Below, one piece after another: positions 1 to 8,700 of a stretch of DNA of 64,000 nt. Made by a program: the position numbers and the translations under genes. How positions within the stretch are numbered: position 1 is the first letter of the stretch; every line of letters begins with the position of its first letter. Origin of the DNA: Saccharopolyspora soli. Lineage in GTDB: Bacteria; Actinomycetota; Actinomycetes; Mycobacteriales; Pseudonocardiaceae. The DNA lies in assembly GCF_022678645.1 (NCBI RefSeq), contig NZ_JALBWV010000001.1, positions 281,484 to 345,483 of the forward strand, written 5' to 3'. The notes beneath the pieces are model-generated. The model was not told the DNA's origin and did not search any database. It saw nothing but the letters and a program-made list of their open reading frames with translations.

Positions 1-651
1 CCCCTGGTGATGTCCGCGCGGTCGGTGCTGGACGTCGGTTGCGGCACCGGTCAGCTGCTGCGCCTGGCGAGGGAGCGCGGTCACGCGGGGCGGCTGTGCG
101 GACTTGATCCCGCGGCGGCGATGCTGGACCAGGCGCGCAAGCGGTCGGACATCGAGTGGATCCTCGGTGACCTCGGCTCGGTGGGCTGGGACCGCGAGTT
201 CGACCTGGTGGTGATGACCGGTCACGCGTTCCAGGTTCTGGTCGAGGACGACGAGCTGCGCGCCGCGCTGGCGGCGATCCGGTCGGCCCTGACCGAGAAC
301 GGTCGTTTCGCGTTCGAGACGCGCAATCCGCTTGTTCGGGAATGGGAGCACTGGACTCCGGACGACGTGGCCGAGGTGACCGACGACGCTGGCGCCGTGG
401 TGCGCTCCTGGCACGAAGTCGACACCCGGATCGGCGAGGACGTGGTTGGTTTCGTCCAAACGTTCGCCAGCCCCAGTTGGGACGGGCCGCGTGCGAGCCG
501 GAGCACGTTGCGGTTCCTCGACCGGGACGTCCTGAAGTCGTTCCTGGTCAGCGCTGGGCTCGCGGTAGAGGAGCAATTCGGGGACTGGTCCGGAGGCCCG
601 TTGACGGACACGAGCCCAGAGATCATCACCATCGCAGGGCGAAGCGCGTGA
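1..651 (+). CDS. Class I SAM-dependent methyltransferase, 5' partial
   Basis: The frame is open to the left edge, so the true start is probably outside the window; the first in-window starts are GTG at 7 and ATG at 10. The protein opens with SAM motif I (VLDVGCGTGQLL), followed by the acidic strand motif LCGLDPAAAML, then a Rossmann-like methyltransferase fold and a typical C-terminal segment. The N-terminal 30-40 residues usual for the family are missing. The substrate cannot be read from sequence. It ends 27 bp before the convergent aconitase X small-subunit gene and does not belong to that operon. Confidence 0.85.
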   Translation, partial: PLVMSARSVLDVGCGTGQLLRLARERGHAGRLCGLDPAAAMLDQARKRSDIEWILGDLGSVGWDREFDLVVMTGHAFQVLVEDDELRAALAAIRSALTENGRFAFETRNPLVREWEHWTPDDVAEVTDDAGAVVRSWHEVDTRIGEDVVGFVQTFASPSWDGPRASRSTLRFLDRDVLKSFLVSAGLAVEEQFGDWSGGPLTDTSPEIITIAGRSA

Positions 652-678
652 CTCACCGACCCCCGGTCGACCAAGCGC

Positions 679-1095
679 TCATGATGCTGATGCTGGCGTG
701 ACGATCACGACTCCGCTGTCGGCGTCGATGCGCACGTGGTCCCCGGTGGTGATGACGGCGAGCGGGTCGCGGTCCAGGCCGGTGATGGTCGGTACTCGGG
801 TGACCACCGCCCCCAGCGCCGCCTTCGTGGTGACCGTGTTGAAGATCATCCCCAGCGGTGCGGTGCCCATCAGCCGGGTGCTCTGGAAGAACGCCGCCCA
901 CCCCGAGGAGCCCTTGGCACCGGGGAACACCAGGATCTTCCCGGCGAACGACACTCCGCACAGCTCGTGGCGGCGCTCGATGATCGTGCCGGTGGCCGGG
1001 TCGATCCCGCCCCAACCGGAGATGGTTTCCCGCGAGACCAGCGCCTCGCCTTCGGCGACACCGGGAACGACCTGCCTGCCGTGCAGCGTGATCAC
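679..1095 (-). CDS. Aconitase X small (swivel) subunit, DUF126 family
   Basis: This 138-residue protein matches the AcnX swivelling domain (DUF126), with the blocks GWGGIDPATG, FPGAKGSSGWAAFF and TGDHVRIDADSG. It starts with GTG at 1095, which overlaps the TGA of the large-subunit gene (GTGA, 1092-1095), so the two are translationally coupled. In two-subunit bacterial AcnX enzymes the small subunit closes over the [Fe-S] active site of the large one. Characterised members dehydrate cis-3-hydroxy-L-proline; archaeal relatives act on phosphomevalonate. Which substrate applies here is unknown, and the adjacent IlvD/Edd dehydratase suggests a hydroxy-acid or sugar-acid route. Confidence 0.85.
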   Translation of the reverse strand: MITLHGRQVVPGVAEGEALVSRETISGWGGIDPATGTIIERRHELCGVSFAGKILVFPGAKGSSGWAAFFQSTRLMGTAPLGMIFNTVTTKAALGAVVTRVPTITGLDRDPLAVITTGDHVRIDADSGVVIVTPASAS

Positions 1096-2366
1096 TTCAG
1101 CTCCCCTCGCCAGCGGCCGGTGATCGCCGCGTCGATGCAGTCCTCCAGGGAACCGAACCACGCCTCGATGCCCAGGATGGCTGGCAGGTAGTGCGCCTGC
1201 TTCGCCGAGTCGGTGGCGAAGACCCGCGTGCCCTCCGGCGCCGCCCTGGACATCGCCGGGCACGAGTCGGCGAGCACCCGCCCACCAGCGGCTTCGATGA
1301 TCTCGGTGTACCCGCTGCGATCCGCGGCGGTCTTGAGCGAGCGCGGGACCATCATCCACAACTGCGCCCGCAGTCGGCTGCCGTCCAGCAGCTTGGCGGT
1401 CATCCGGACCTGGTCCAGCGACGCGTGCGGGCAGCCCAGCAGCACGAAGTCCACGTCGGTCGACGTGCCCTGTCCGTTGAGGGTTTCGTACATCGCCTGG
1501 CGTTCGCGCGCTCCGTAGGGGACCACTTCCGGGATCGGGTGCGTTCCGAACGCCGCCTCCACCGTCGGCGCCTCCGGCGTGATGCCCGGCAGGTGGTACA
1601 GCTCGACCCCGCCCGAAGACGCCGCGGCGGCACCGAAGTGCTTCAACTCCAGCAGATCCGGGATGGCGAGCTCGCCGACCACGACCGGCCGCGCCTCCTG
1701 GACCACGTCCCCGGCGAAGTAACCGAGCATCCCCCATTCCATCGGATCGTCGATCGCAACGCTGGCCTCGATCAGGTGGGTACCGTGGCGGTTCTCCGCC
1801 AAGTGGTTGCCCCAGCAGGGGATTCGGCCGGTCAGCGAGGCGGCCCCGGTGGATGCGGTTCCTTCGCAGTTGGTGCGGGCGCCGAGCACCGAGTTGGCGT
1901 AGATGACCGCCGAGGACTCCATCCACGCGCAGTGCTCGCCGCGCACCGGCAGGTTGCCGACCTGGTACGGCGTGCAGGTGGCGAGGATGTTCACGCCCTT
2001 GCGGCCGTAGAACGCCTCGGCCTCGCTCTGCAGCTTGATCATTTCCGCCGGATACGGAACCACTCCTGCGGAGTCGGGGCCGAAGCTCTGCTGCAACTGG
2101 CACGTCGGTACCCGCATGTCGGGGATCTCGATCTCGTCGTCGCAGTCCAGGTTGATCACCGCGAAAGCCTTGTGCCAGCCACCTTCGCGCACCAGGCGGG
2201 CCTTCACCGGGGACGGTTGCGTCATGGTGCCCGCGACGTTGCGCACATCGCAGAGCTGCTCGGCGTCGAGCGCCTGCCCGTATCGCACGAGCAGATCCAT
2301 CGCTGCGGCCACAGCTGGGCCTTCGGCGCCGTCGAGCATCGCCTTGTCGTCGTCGGAGAGCTTCAT
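1092..2366 (-). CDS. Aconitase X catalytic (large) subunit, DUF521 family
   Basis: The 424-residue protein has the AcnX large-subunit layout, including Cys-containing blocks ATCTPYQVGN, GARTNCEGTAS and LLGCPHASLDQ that supply Fe-S ligands and active-site residues in the family. ATG at 2366 follows a GAGGAG ribosome site and overlaps the stop of the upstream dehydratase gene (ATGA, 2363-2366). The gene order dehydratase, AcnX-L, AcnX-S with two 4-bp overlaps marks a single transcript. Known bacterial members are cis-3-hydroxy-L-proline dehydratases. No proline racemase, epimerase or pyrroline reductase gene is visible nearby, so that role is not established here. Confidence 0.88.
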   Translation of the reverse strand: MKLSDDDKAMLDGAEGPAVAAAMDLLVRYGQALDAEQLCDVRNVAGTMTQPSPVKARLVREGGWHKAFAVINLDCDDEIEIPDMRVPTCQLQQSFGPDSAGVVPYPAEMIKLQSEAEAFYGRKGVNILATCTPYQVGNLPVRGEHCAWMESSAVIYANSVLGARTNCEGTASTGAASLTGRIPCWGNHLAENRHGTHLIEASVAIDDPMEWGMLGYFAGDVVQEARPVVVGELAIPDLLELKHFGAAAASSGGVELYHLPGITPEAPTVEAAFGTHPIPEVVPYGARERQAMYETLNGQGTSTDVDFVLLGCPHASLDQVRMTAKLLDGSRLRAQLWMMVPRSLKTAADRSGYTEIIEAAGGRVLADSCPAMSRAAPEGTRVFATDSAKQAHYLPAILGIEAWFGSLEDCIDAAITGRWRGELK

Positions 2367-4042
2367 ATTTGCTCCTCTCGGCCGGTGAGCACCGCGCCTT
2401 GCTGGAGCGGCCGAACGGTCCGCTGGTAGATGGACAGCCAGCCCCTCTCGGTCGATCCCGGCCGGTCGAGCCGACTGCGGCGGTCGGTCAGCACGTCCTC
2501 CGGCACTTCGAGGTCGACCCGCCGCGCGAGCACGTCGATCGAGATCACATCGCCGTCCGCGACGAGTGCGAGCGGCCCGCCGTCGGCGGCCTCCGGTGAG
2601 ACTTCACCGACCACTATCCCCTTGTTGACCAGTCCGGAGAGCTGTCCGTCGGTGACGACCGCTACCTGCCCGGTCAACCCTGCGCCATCCAGCGCGAACA
2701 CCGGTCGGGAGGCCATGCCCATTCCCGGGCTGCCCTTCGGGCCGAGCCCGCGCAGCACCAGCACCTGACCGGGCTCGACCTCGCCGCGCTTCAACCCGTC
2801 CAGGGCGTCCAGCGGGGAGTCGTAGACGATGGCCGGGCCGGTGAAGCTCAGCGGCCGGTCGTCGTCCACCGCGAGCTTGACGATCCCGGTTTCGGGCGCC
2901 AGCGAACCGCGGATCAGCACGATGGACGGCCGCCGCCCATAGGGGCGATCTAGTGGCCTGATGACCTCGTCGTCCGAAACCTCGGCCCCGGCGAGGTTCT
3001 CGCCCAAGGTTCGGCCGGTAAGCGTGCGGGCGTCGGTTCCCAGCAGGTCCCGCAGCCGCGACATGATTCCCAGCGCGCCACCGGCCGCCTCGAACTGCTC
3101 GATGGAATGCGTGCCGTTGGGCCGGACCGCCGCCAGCAGCGGAACGTCGTCCGCGCACCGCTCGTAGAGCCCGTAGACGTCGACGTCCACTTCGGACTCC
3201 GCAGCCACCGCTTGCAGGTGCTTGACCGTGTTGATGGAGCCGCTAACCGACAGGACCACCATCGCGGCATTGCGGAACGATTCGGGTGTCAGGATGTCGC
3301 GCGGCTTGAGGTCTTCCTCGACCATCGCCACGACCCGGCGCCCGGCCTGCTCCACCGCGTCCCACATCTTCGGGCTGTTCGCGGCGACCGGGGTGCTGCC
3401 GGGCAGCGCCATGCCGAGTGCCTCGGCCGCGATGTGCATCGAGTTCGCGGTGCCCATCCCGGCGCACACTCCCGGACCTCGGACGGCGGTGTCGGCCATC
3501 TCGGTCAGTTCCGGCAGATCGATGCGCCCCTGGGCGTGGTGCCCGGCGGCCAGGAACACGTCTTCGATGTCGCAGTGCTTGCCCCGGAACTCGCCGCACG
3601 GTTGGTACCCGCAGGCCACGATGATCGTGGGGATGTTGAGCCGACCGGCGGCCATCAGCTGCGCCGGTGTGGTCTTGTCACACGAGGCCAGGCAGATCAT
3701 GCCGTCCAGCAGCGGCCCTTCGACGGAGACCTCGATGTCGTTCACGATCAGGTCGCGGGCCGAGAGGATGTAACCGCCCCGGTGGCCCGCGCTGTGGATG
3801 AAGTCGCTCGGCGCGGTCGTGCGGACCTCGAACCCGATGCCGCCCGCGCGGGCGATCGCCTCCTTGGCCCGCGCCGCGATCGCGTCCAGGTGGCTGTAGC
3901 AGATCGCCAGCTGGGACGAGGAGTTCACGATGGCGATCTTCGGTTTCGTCATGTCGTCGTCGCTGAGCCCGAGCGCCCGCCACTGCGCCCGCCGAGTCGC
4001 CCACGGCGAGGTGCCCGGCTCGAAGTTGCTCCGCAGCGCCAC
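2363..4042 (-). CDS. IlvD/Edd family dehydratase (hydroxy- or sugar-acid dehydratase)
   Basis: A 559-residue protein of the dihydroxy-acid/6-phosphogluconate/aldonate dehydratase family. Visible are CDKTTPAQLMAA and GPGVCAGMGTANSM, which carry Fe-S cluster cysteines, and the C-terminal GPKGSPGMG and TDGQLSG blocks. The open frame extends to 4186, but GTG at 4042 is preferred: it has an AAGGGGGC ribosome site about 8 nt upstream, gives family length, and the extra N-terminus is low-complexity. It leads the operon with both AcnX subunits. Its sequence fits sugar-acid dehydratases at least as well as IlvD, and its pairing with AcnX suggests successive dehydrations in a catabolic route; the substrate is not known. 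Confidence 0.85.
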   Translation of the reverse strand: MALRSNFEPGTSPWATRRAQWRALGLSDDDMTKPKIAIVNSSSQLAICYSHLDAIAARAKEAIARAGGIGFEVRTTAPSDFIHSAGHRGGYILSARDLIVNDIEVSVEGPLLDGMICLASCDKTTPAQLMAAGRLNIPTIIVACGYQPCGEFRGKHCDIEDVFLAAGHHAQGRIDLPELTEMADTAVRGPGVCAGMGTANSMHIAAEALGMALPGSTPVAANSPKMWDAVEQAGRRVVAMVEEDLKPRDILTPESFRNAAMVVLSVSGSINTVKHLQAVAAESEVDVDVYGLYERCADDVPLLAAVRPNGTHSIEQFEAAGGALGIMSRLRDLLGTDARTLTGRTLGENLAGAEVSDDEVIRPLDRPYGRRPSIVLIRGSLAPETGIVKLAVDDDRPLSFTGPAIVYDSPLDALDGLKRGEVEPGQVLVLRGLGPKGSPGMGMASRPVFALDGAGLTGQVAVVTDGQLSGLVNKGIVVGEVSPEAADGGPLALVADGDVISIDVLARRVDLEVPEDVLTDRRSRLDRPGSTERGWLSIYQRTVRPLQQGAVLTGREEQI

Positions 4043-4235
4043 CGTCAACGCCCCCTTCGGCCGAGGTCGTCGGGCGACAGGCGGTGTTGGTGTGATGGGT
4101 GGGGCATCGTCGCTCCTGTCCGCGTCAGACCAGACCCGTTGCGCGAAAAGATGTTTCCGGAAGGTTAGGGAGATTTTTCGAGCCACCGGAAGACATTCGG
4201 CGATAGAACGTTCGGCTGGGTCCCATAGACGGGAT

Positions 4236-5177
4236 TTATGATCGCAGCGGTTCCGCGGCTGCGGTGAGGGTTTCCCGCAGCCAGCGGTGCGCCGGATCGT
4301 CGTCGAAATTGCGGTGCCACCAGAACTCCTCGACGACCGGTTCGAGATGCCCTGGCGGGTCGATCATCCGCAGTTGCGCCCCGTCGGCGAACTGGGTCGC
4401 CAACCGTTCCTGCAACAGCGCTATCCGGTTGGTGCCGATGAGGAAGTGCGGGACCGCGCGGTAGCTCTCGACCCGGATCGCGATCCGGGGACGCACGCCC
4501 AGCAGGGCGAGCTGCCGGGGGATCGGGGCAGCTGACGGCGGGCCCTGGTCGCGGTGGTAGGGCACCACCCAGTCCAGCCCGGCGAGGTCGTCCAGGTCCG
4601 GGGCGTCCGGCAGCGGGCTGTCGGCCGACACGAGGCACACCCACCGGTCCTGGAACAGCTCCATGGAGCTGATCTCCGGAATGCGGAACCGATTCACCGG
4701 CGGGGAGATCACGCCGTCGATGAGCCGGATCGACTCGGTGGCGTCCGCGATCAGCGACTCGCCGACCAGTCTGATGTGCAGGCCGATCCGCGGGGCCTGT
4801 TCGGCGACCAACCGGGAGAACCGCTCGCCCAGCACCGCGACGGTGTAGTCGGCCATCAGCAGGGTGAACTCGCGGGTCGAGGTTTCCGGGTTGAACTCCT
4901 TGCCGGTGGCGAACAGGCGTTCCAGCGCGGCGCAGACCACCTCGACCTGCTCGTCCAGCTGCGCGGCGAGGGGAGTGGGCACGTAGCCGCCGCGGCCCCG
5001 CACGAGCAGCTCATCGCCGAAATGCCGACGCAGCCGGGACAGGGCGGCACTCGCCGCGGGCTGGGTGATCCCGATCCGCTCGGCGGCGCGCGTGACGTTG
5101 CGCTCCCGGATCAGCTCGCGCAGCGCGACCAGGAGGTTCAGGTCGAGATTCGCCAGATGTGCACGCCCTCGTGTCAT
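4236..5177 (-). CDS. LysR-type transcriptional regulator
   Basis: 313 residues: N-terminal winged helix-turn-helix (NVTRAAERIGITQPAASAAL) followed by a substrate-binding domain of the NodD/LinR type. ATG at 5177. It lies directly upstream of, and in the same direction as, the dehydratase/aconitase X operon and is the obvious candidate regulator. The 193-bp gap before the dehydratase start contains CATA at 4224-4227 and TATG at 4237-4240, which fits a loose T-N11-A LysR half-site pattern; this is weak because such patterns are common. Confidence 0.9.
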   Translation of the reverse strand: MTRGRAHLANLDLNLLVALRELIRERNVTRAAERIGITQPAASAALSRLRRHFGDELLVRGRGGYVPTPLAAQLDEQVEVVCAALERLFATGKEFNPETSTREFTLLMADYTVAVLGERFSRLVAEQAPRIGLHIRLVGESLIADATESIRLIDGVISPPVNRFRIPEISSMELFQDRWVCLVSADSPLPDAPDLDDLAGLDWVVPYHRDQGPPSAAPIPRQLALLGVRPRIAIRVESYRAVPHFLIGTNRIALLQERLATQFADGAQLRMIDPPGHLEPVVEEFWWHRNFDDDPAHRWLRETLTAAAEPLRS

Positions 5178-5339
5178 CGGCGAACTTTACGTCGCGGTCC
5201 GCGACGGCGGGAAGAACCGCGAGTTGCGCTGGTCGTCGGGTCAGGGCGTACTGGCTGTCCACAGTGGTCGTTAGGTGTGGAAGTCCTTTGGCTCGCGGGG
5301 ATTTTCTTCGTTGATCGTGTTTTGTTCCGGATGGTTCGG

Positions 5340-5410
5340 CCAGGTCGGCCCGTGGTCATCTAGTCGTCAATGGATATGATTATTTCAGTATTGAATGAAA
5401 TTAATCCCGA
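5340..5410. promoter_or_regulatory. AT-rich control region with inverted repeat upstream of P450 cassette
   Basis: The 400-bp gap between the LysR gene and the ferredoxin gene is ordinary GC-rich sequence except for a sharply AT-rich block at about 5365-5406. It contains ATTTCA (5382-5387) and TGAAAT (5396-5401) as an inverted repeat with an 8-bp spacer. This is a plausible operator or promoter for the rightward P450 cassette. The assignment is inference; no regulator is encoded next to the cassette apart from the LysR gene. Confidence 0.4.
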
Positions 5411-5577
5411 TGTGGAACCCCGAACCGTCGAACCGAGGAGCGCGAGCCCCCGGGCTGGCCGCATGACCATGCGGAAGAGGCGGCCCTCCGCCAGCATGAG
5501 ACCGGGGGGCGCGTCCGCCACCCGTCCAGCTCGGGCAGTTGGCCGACGCGTGCGGACGTCGAATGGGGAGGGCCAGG

Positions 5578-5814
5578 ATGCGGGTTCTCGTCGACCTGAA
5601 CCGTTGTCAGGCATTCGCGCAGTGCGTGTTCTTGGCACCGGACGTGTTCACCCTGCACGGCGAGGAAGCCCTGCGCTACCAGTCGCGCGTCGACGAAGCG
5701 CACCGCGACGAGGCGTTGCGGGCCGCTGCCGCCTGCCCGGTCCAGGCAATCCTGGTGGACCGCCTCGACGCCTCCGGCGCGGCTCAGCAGGAGGAGCAGC
5801 TCGATGGCCGCTGA
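5578..5814 (+). CDS. 3Fe-4S ferredoxin of a P450 system
   Basis: 78 residues. The cluster ligands are visible as C10-X5-C16 (NRCQAFAQC) and the CPVQAI motif, the three-cysteine pattern of actinobacterial P450 ferredoxins. The start at ATG 5578 is set by GGGAGG about 6 nt upstream; the frame is open further left, without a ribosome site. It passes electrons from the reductase encoded next (11-bp overlap, 5804-5814) to the P450 encoded after that. The C-terminal tail beyond the last cysteine is longer than usual and Gln/Glu-rich. Confidence 0.9.
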   Translation: MRVLVDLNRCQAFAQCVFLAPDVFTLHGEEALRYQSRVDEAHRDEALRAAAACPVQAILVDRLDASGAAQQEEQLDGR

Positions 5815-7198
5815 CGGCACCCCGCGCGAGCTCCGCGAGCGCGGCCGGATCGTGATCGTCGGCGCCTCGTTGGCCGGACTGCGCGCCGCCGAGCAGTTGC
5901 GCGCGGAAGGGTTCACCGGATCGCTCACCCTGATCGGGGACGAACCCCACGAGCCCTACGACCGACCACCGCTGTCCAAGCAGGTGTTGCTGGGACGGGT
6001 GCGGCCGGAGGACACCGATCTTCCCCGGCAGCGGCCGATCGACGCGCAATGGCGGCTCGGCGTGGCGGCCACCGGGCTGGACCGGGACGAGCGCCGGGTT
6101 CTGCTCGCGGATGGGGACGCCGTCGAGTTCGACCGCCTGCTGATCACCACCGGTGTGCGGTCCCGGCCGTGGCCGCACGAGACCGAGGCCGCGCTGGACG
6201 GCGTGTGCGTGCTGCGGACCAGGGACGACACCATCCAACTCGCACTTCGGCTGGCCCGGCGGCCCAGCCGGGTGCTGGTCATCGGTGCCGGGTTCACGGG
6301 GTCGGAGATCGCCTCGGTGTGCCGGGAACGAGGGATCCCGGTCACCGTCGCCGAGCGCGGGCAAGCGCCTCTGGTGGGGGCCCTCGGCGGGGTGGTCGGC
6401 GACGTGGCGGCGCAACTGCACCGCGAACACGGGGTCGACCTGCGCTGCGGGGTCATGGTCACCGCGCTGGAAGGCGACGCGGGTGGCAGGCTCCGGCGTG
6501 CCCACCTCTCCGACGGCACCGTGCTGGACGTCGAGGTGGCCGTGGTGGCGCTCGGCGCGGTGCGCAACACCGCGTGGCTGGCGGGGTCGGGGCTGGCCGC
6601 GGGGCCTCGGGGGATCGCCTGCGACTCCGGGTGCCGGGCCTTCGACGTGCACGGCATCGTCACCGACGACGTGTTCGCCGCTGGCGATGTGGCCCGCACG
6701 CCCCACCCGCTGTTCGGCTACCAGTTCCTCTCGCTGGAGCACTGGGGCAACGCCGTGGCGCAGGCCGAGATCGCGGCGCACAACATGATCAGCACCAGTT
6801 CTCAGCGCCGACCGCACCTGTGGATGCCGTCCTTCTGGTCATCGCAGTTCGGCGTCAACATCAAGTCCGTTGGCGTGCCGTCGATGGCCGACGAACTCGT
6901 CGTGCCCCAGGGCGCGCTGGCCGACTGCGGGTTCGTCGCCGCCTACGGCTATCAGGGGCGGGTCGTCGCCGCGGTCGGATTCGACCACGCGAAGTGGATG
7001 GGCTTCTACGCGCGGCTGATCGAGCAGGCCGCTTCGTTCCCGCCCGATTTCCCCTGCGTGGGGCAGCGATCGGAAGGGCTGCGGCCGGTGCCTGCCCGGT
7101 TCCCCGACCCAGCACTTCCCACCCACGGCCCCACCGTCACCCTGACCGGCCATTCGCCCAGCGATCGGCGAGTCGTCTTCACGCCGCTGCGCGCCTGA
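5804..7198 (+). CDS. FAD-dependent NAD(P)H:ferredoxin reductase
   Basis: 464 residues of the putidaredoxin-reductase/rhodocoxin-reductase family. An FAD-binding GASLAG motif lies near the N-terminus, the family signature YDRPPLSK follows, then the NAD(P)H-binding VIGAGFTGSEIAS and the C-terminal FAD motif VFAAGDVA. It overlaps the ferredoxin gene by 11 bp and sits 24 bp before the P450 gene, so the three are one operon. It transfers electrons from NAD(P)H to the ferredoxin in the cytoplasm. Confidence 0.93.
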   Translation: MAADGTPRELRERGRIVIVGASLAGLRAAEQLRAEGFTGSLTLIGDEPHEPYDRPPLSKQVLLGRVRPEDTDLPRQRPIDAQWRLGVAATGLDRDERRVLLADGDAVEFDRLLITTGVRSRPWPHETEAALDGVCVLRTRDDTIQLALRLARRPSRVLVIGAGFTGSEIASVCRERGIPVTVAERGQAPLVGALGGVVGDVAAQLHREHGVDLRCGVMVTALEGDAGGRLRRAHLSDGTVLDVEVAVVALGAVRNTAWLAGSGLAAGPRGIACDSGCRAFDVHGIVTDDVFAAGDVARTPHPLFGYQFLSLEHWGNAVAQAEIAAHNMISTSSQRRPHLWMPSFWSSQFGVNIKSVGVPSMADELVVPQGALADCGFVAAYGYQGRVVAAVGFDHAKWMGFYARLIEQAASFPPDFPCVGQRSEGLRPVPARFPDPALPTHGPTVTLTGHSPSDRRVVFTPLRA

Positions 7199-7222
7199 CC
7201 GGAATCGCGAGGAGGCCGTCCC

Positions 7223-8449
7223 ATGTCGTCGACCAGCCCGGTGCGAATGATCACCGATTACGCCATCCGCGCCGATCCCTACCCGACCTTCGCCGAACTC
7301 CGCCGGACGCCGGTGGTGCGGGACGACAGCGGTGCCTACCTGGTCACCACCTACTGGGAGATCCGCAACCTGCTGCACGATCCGCGGATCAGCTCGGATT
7401 CCCGCAACCTCGCTCCCGGCACGCAGCCGCTGCTCGCCACGGGCGACGACGAGACGCTGCCGCCCAGCTTCATCAGGCTGGACCCGCCGGAGCACGACCG
7501 GCTGCGCCGCCTGGCGATGCGGCCGTTCGGCCCGCCGCACAGCCCCCGGCGCATCCACGACATGCACGGTGAGCTCGTTCGGACCGTCACCGACCTGCTC
7601 GACGGGCTTGCTGGCAAGGACCGGTTCGACGTGGTGGACGACTTCGCCTACCCGTTCCCGGTCACGGTGATCTGCCAGCTGCTGGGCGTGCCGAGGGAGG
7701 ACGAGCCGCACTTCCGGAAGCTGGTCGACGTCGTGGTGGCTGGACTCAGCCCGGCCGAGGATCCGGTCGAGCAGCAGCGCTCGGTGCAGCGCGGCCGACT
7801 GGAACTCGGGCAGTACCTGGCCGGGCTGATCGAGGAGCATCGCCGTCACCCCGGCGACGACATGCTCTCCGCGTGGGTCACCGACGAGGGGCCGGAGGGA
7901 CGGATGTCGCTGGTGGAGCTGATCAGCACCGCCATCCTGCTGCTGATCGCGGGTCACGAGACCACCGTCAACCTGATCAGCAACGGGATGCTCACCCTGC
8001 TGCGCGAGCCAGCGGCCCTGCAACGGCTGCGGGACAACCCGCTGACCGCGGCGGGCACCGTGGAGGAGTTGCTGCGCTACGAGCCTCCGGTGCAGATGCT
8101 GCCCCAGCGCACCACCTTGGCCGACATCGAAGTGGCGGGCACGATCATCGCCAAGGGCGCGCAGATCTGGCTGCTGCTCGCCTCGGGCAACCGGGACCCG
8201 GTGCGCTTCGCCGACCCGGATCGCTTCGACCCGGCGCGCCAGGACAACCAGCACCTTGGGTTCGGCTTCGGCGTGCACGCGTGCTTCGGCGCACCGCTGG
8301 CCCGGTTGGAGGCGCAGGTCGCGCTGACCGAGATGACCCGTCGGCTGCGCGAGCCCGAGTTGGTCGTGGACCCGCCGCCGTACCGGCCGAGCCCGATCCT
8401 GCGCGGCCCCCGCCACCTGCCCGTGGCCTGCAACGGCATCACCGCCTAG
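7223..8449 (+). CDS. Cytochrome P450 monooxygenase
   Basis: 408 residues, the usual size for a soluble bacterial P450. The I-helix oxygen-binding motif AGHETT is at 243-248, the K-helix ExxR (EELR region) at 282-285, and the heme loop FGFGVHACFGAPLAR holds the axial Cys354. It is the terminal oxidase of the cassette with the two preceding genes. Substrate cannot be inferred; no biosynthetic core enzyme adjoins it, so a catabolic or stand-alone hydroxylation role is as likely as natural-product tailoring. The ATG follows a GCGAGGAGG-type ribosome site. Confidence 0.93.
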   Translation: MSSTSPVRMITDYAIRADPYPTFAELRRTPVVRDDSGAYLVTTYWEIRNLLHDPRISSDSRNLAPGTQPLLATGDDETLPPSFIRLDPPEHDRLRRLAMRPFGPPHSPRRIHDMHGELVRTVTDLLDGLAGKDRFDVVDDFAYPFPVTVICQLLGVPREDEPHFRKLVDVVVAGLSPAEDPVEQQRSVQRGRLELGQYLAGLIEEHRRHPGDDMLSAWVTDEGPEGRMSLVELISTAILLLIAGHETTVNLISNGMLTLLREPAALQRLRDNPLTAAGTVEELLRYEPPVQMLPQRTTLADIEVAGTIIAKGAQIWLLLASGNRDPVRFADPDRFDPARQDNQHLGFGFGVHACFGAPLARLEAQVALTEMTRRLREPELVVDPPPYRPSPILRGPRHLPVACNGITA

Positions 8450-8700
8450 AACTCCTGACGGCGCGCACGAAGCCCACTCGTTGTGGTTCGTTCCGCGCGA
8501 CGGCGGGGGACTGCCGATTTCGCCGAAATCGGCACCGCTGCTGCGGTGGCTCGATCTGCTCGCAGCAATCCGAACGGCAGATCGCCTACGCTGGCATGGG
8601 CACTTCCGTCCGGACGAGAGGTTGTCATGCGCCGATCGATCGCTGCCACCAGGGCCTGGGTCGGCGGGTCGGGCGCTGGCTTGCGTTGTCGGGTCGCGCC

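Noticed and set aside
1096..2103. Extension of the AcnX small-subunit frame upstream of 1095
   Set aside because: The frame is antisense-free but lies inside the large-subunit gene in another frame and codes low-complexity Arg/Gly-rich sequence; the GTGA coupling fixes the start.
1191..2429. 412-codon open frame on the plus strand
   Set aside because: Shadow of the AcnX large-subunit gene, rich in Arg/His/Gly, without family signatures.
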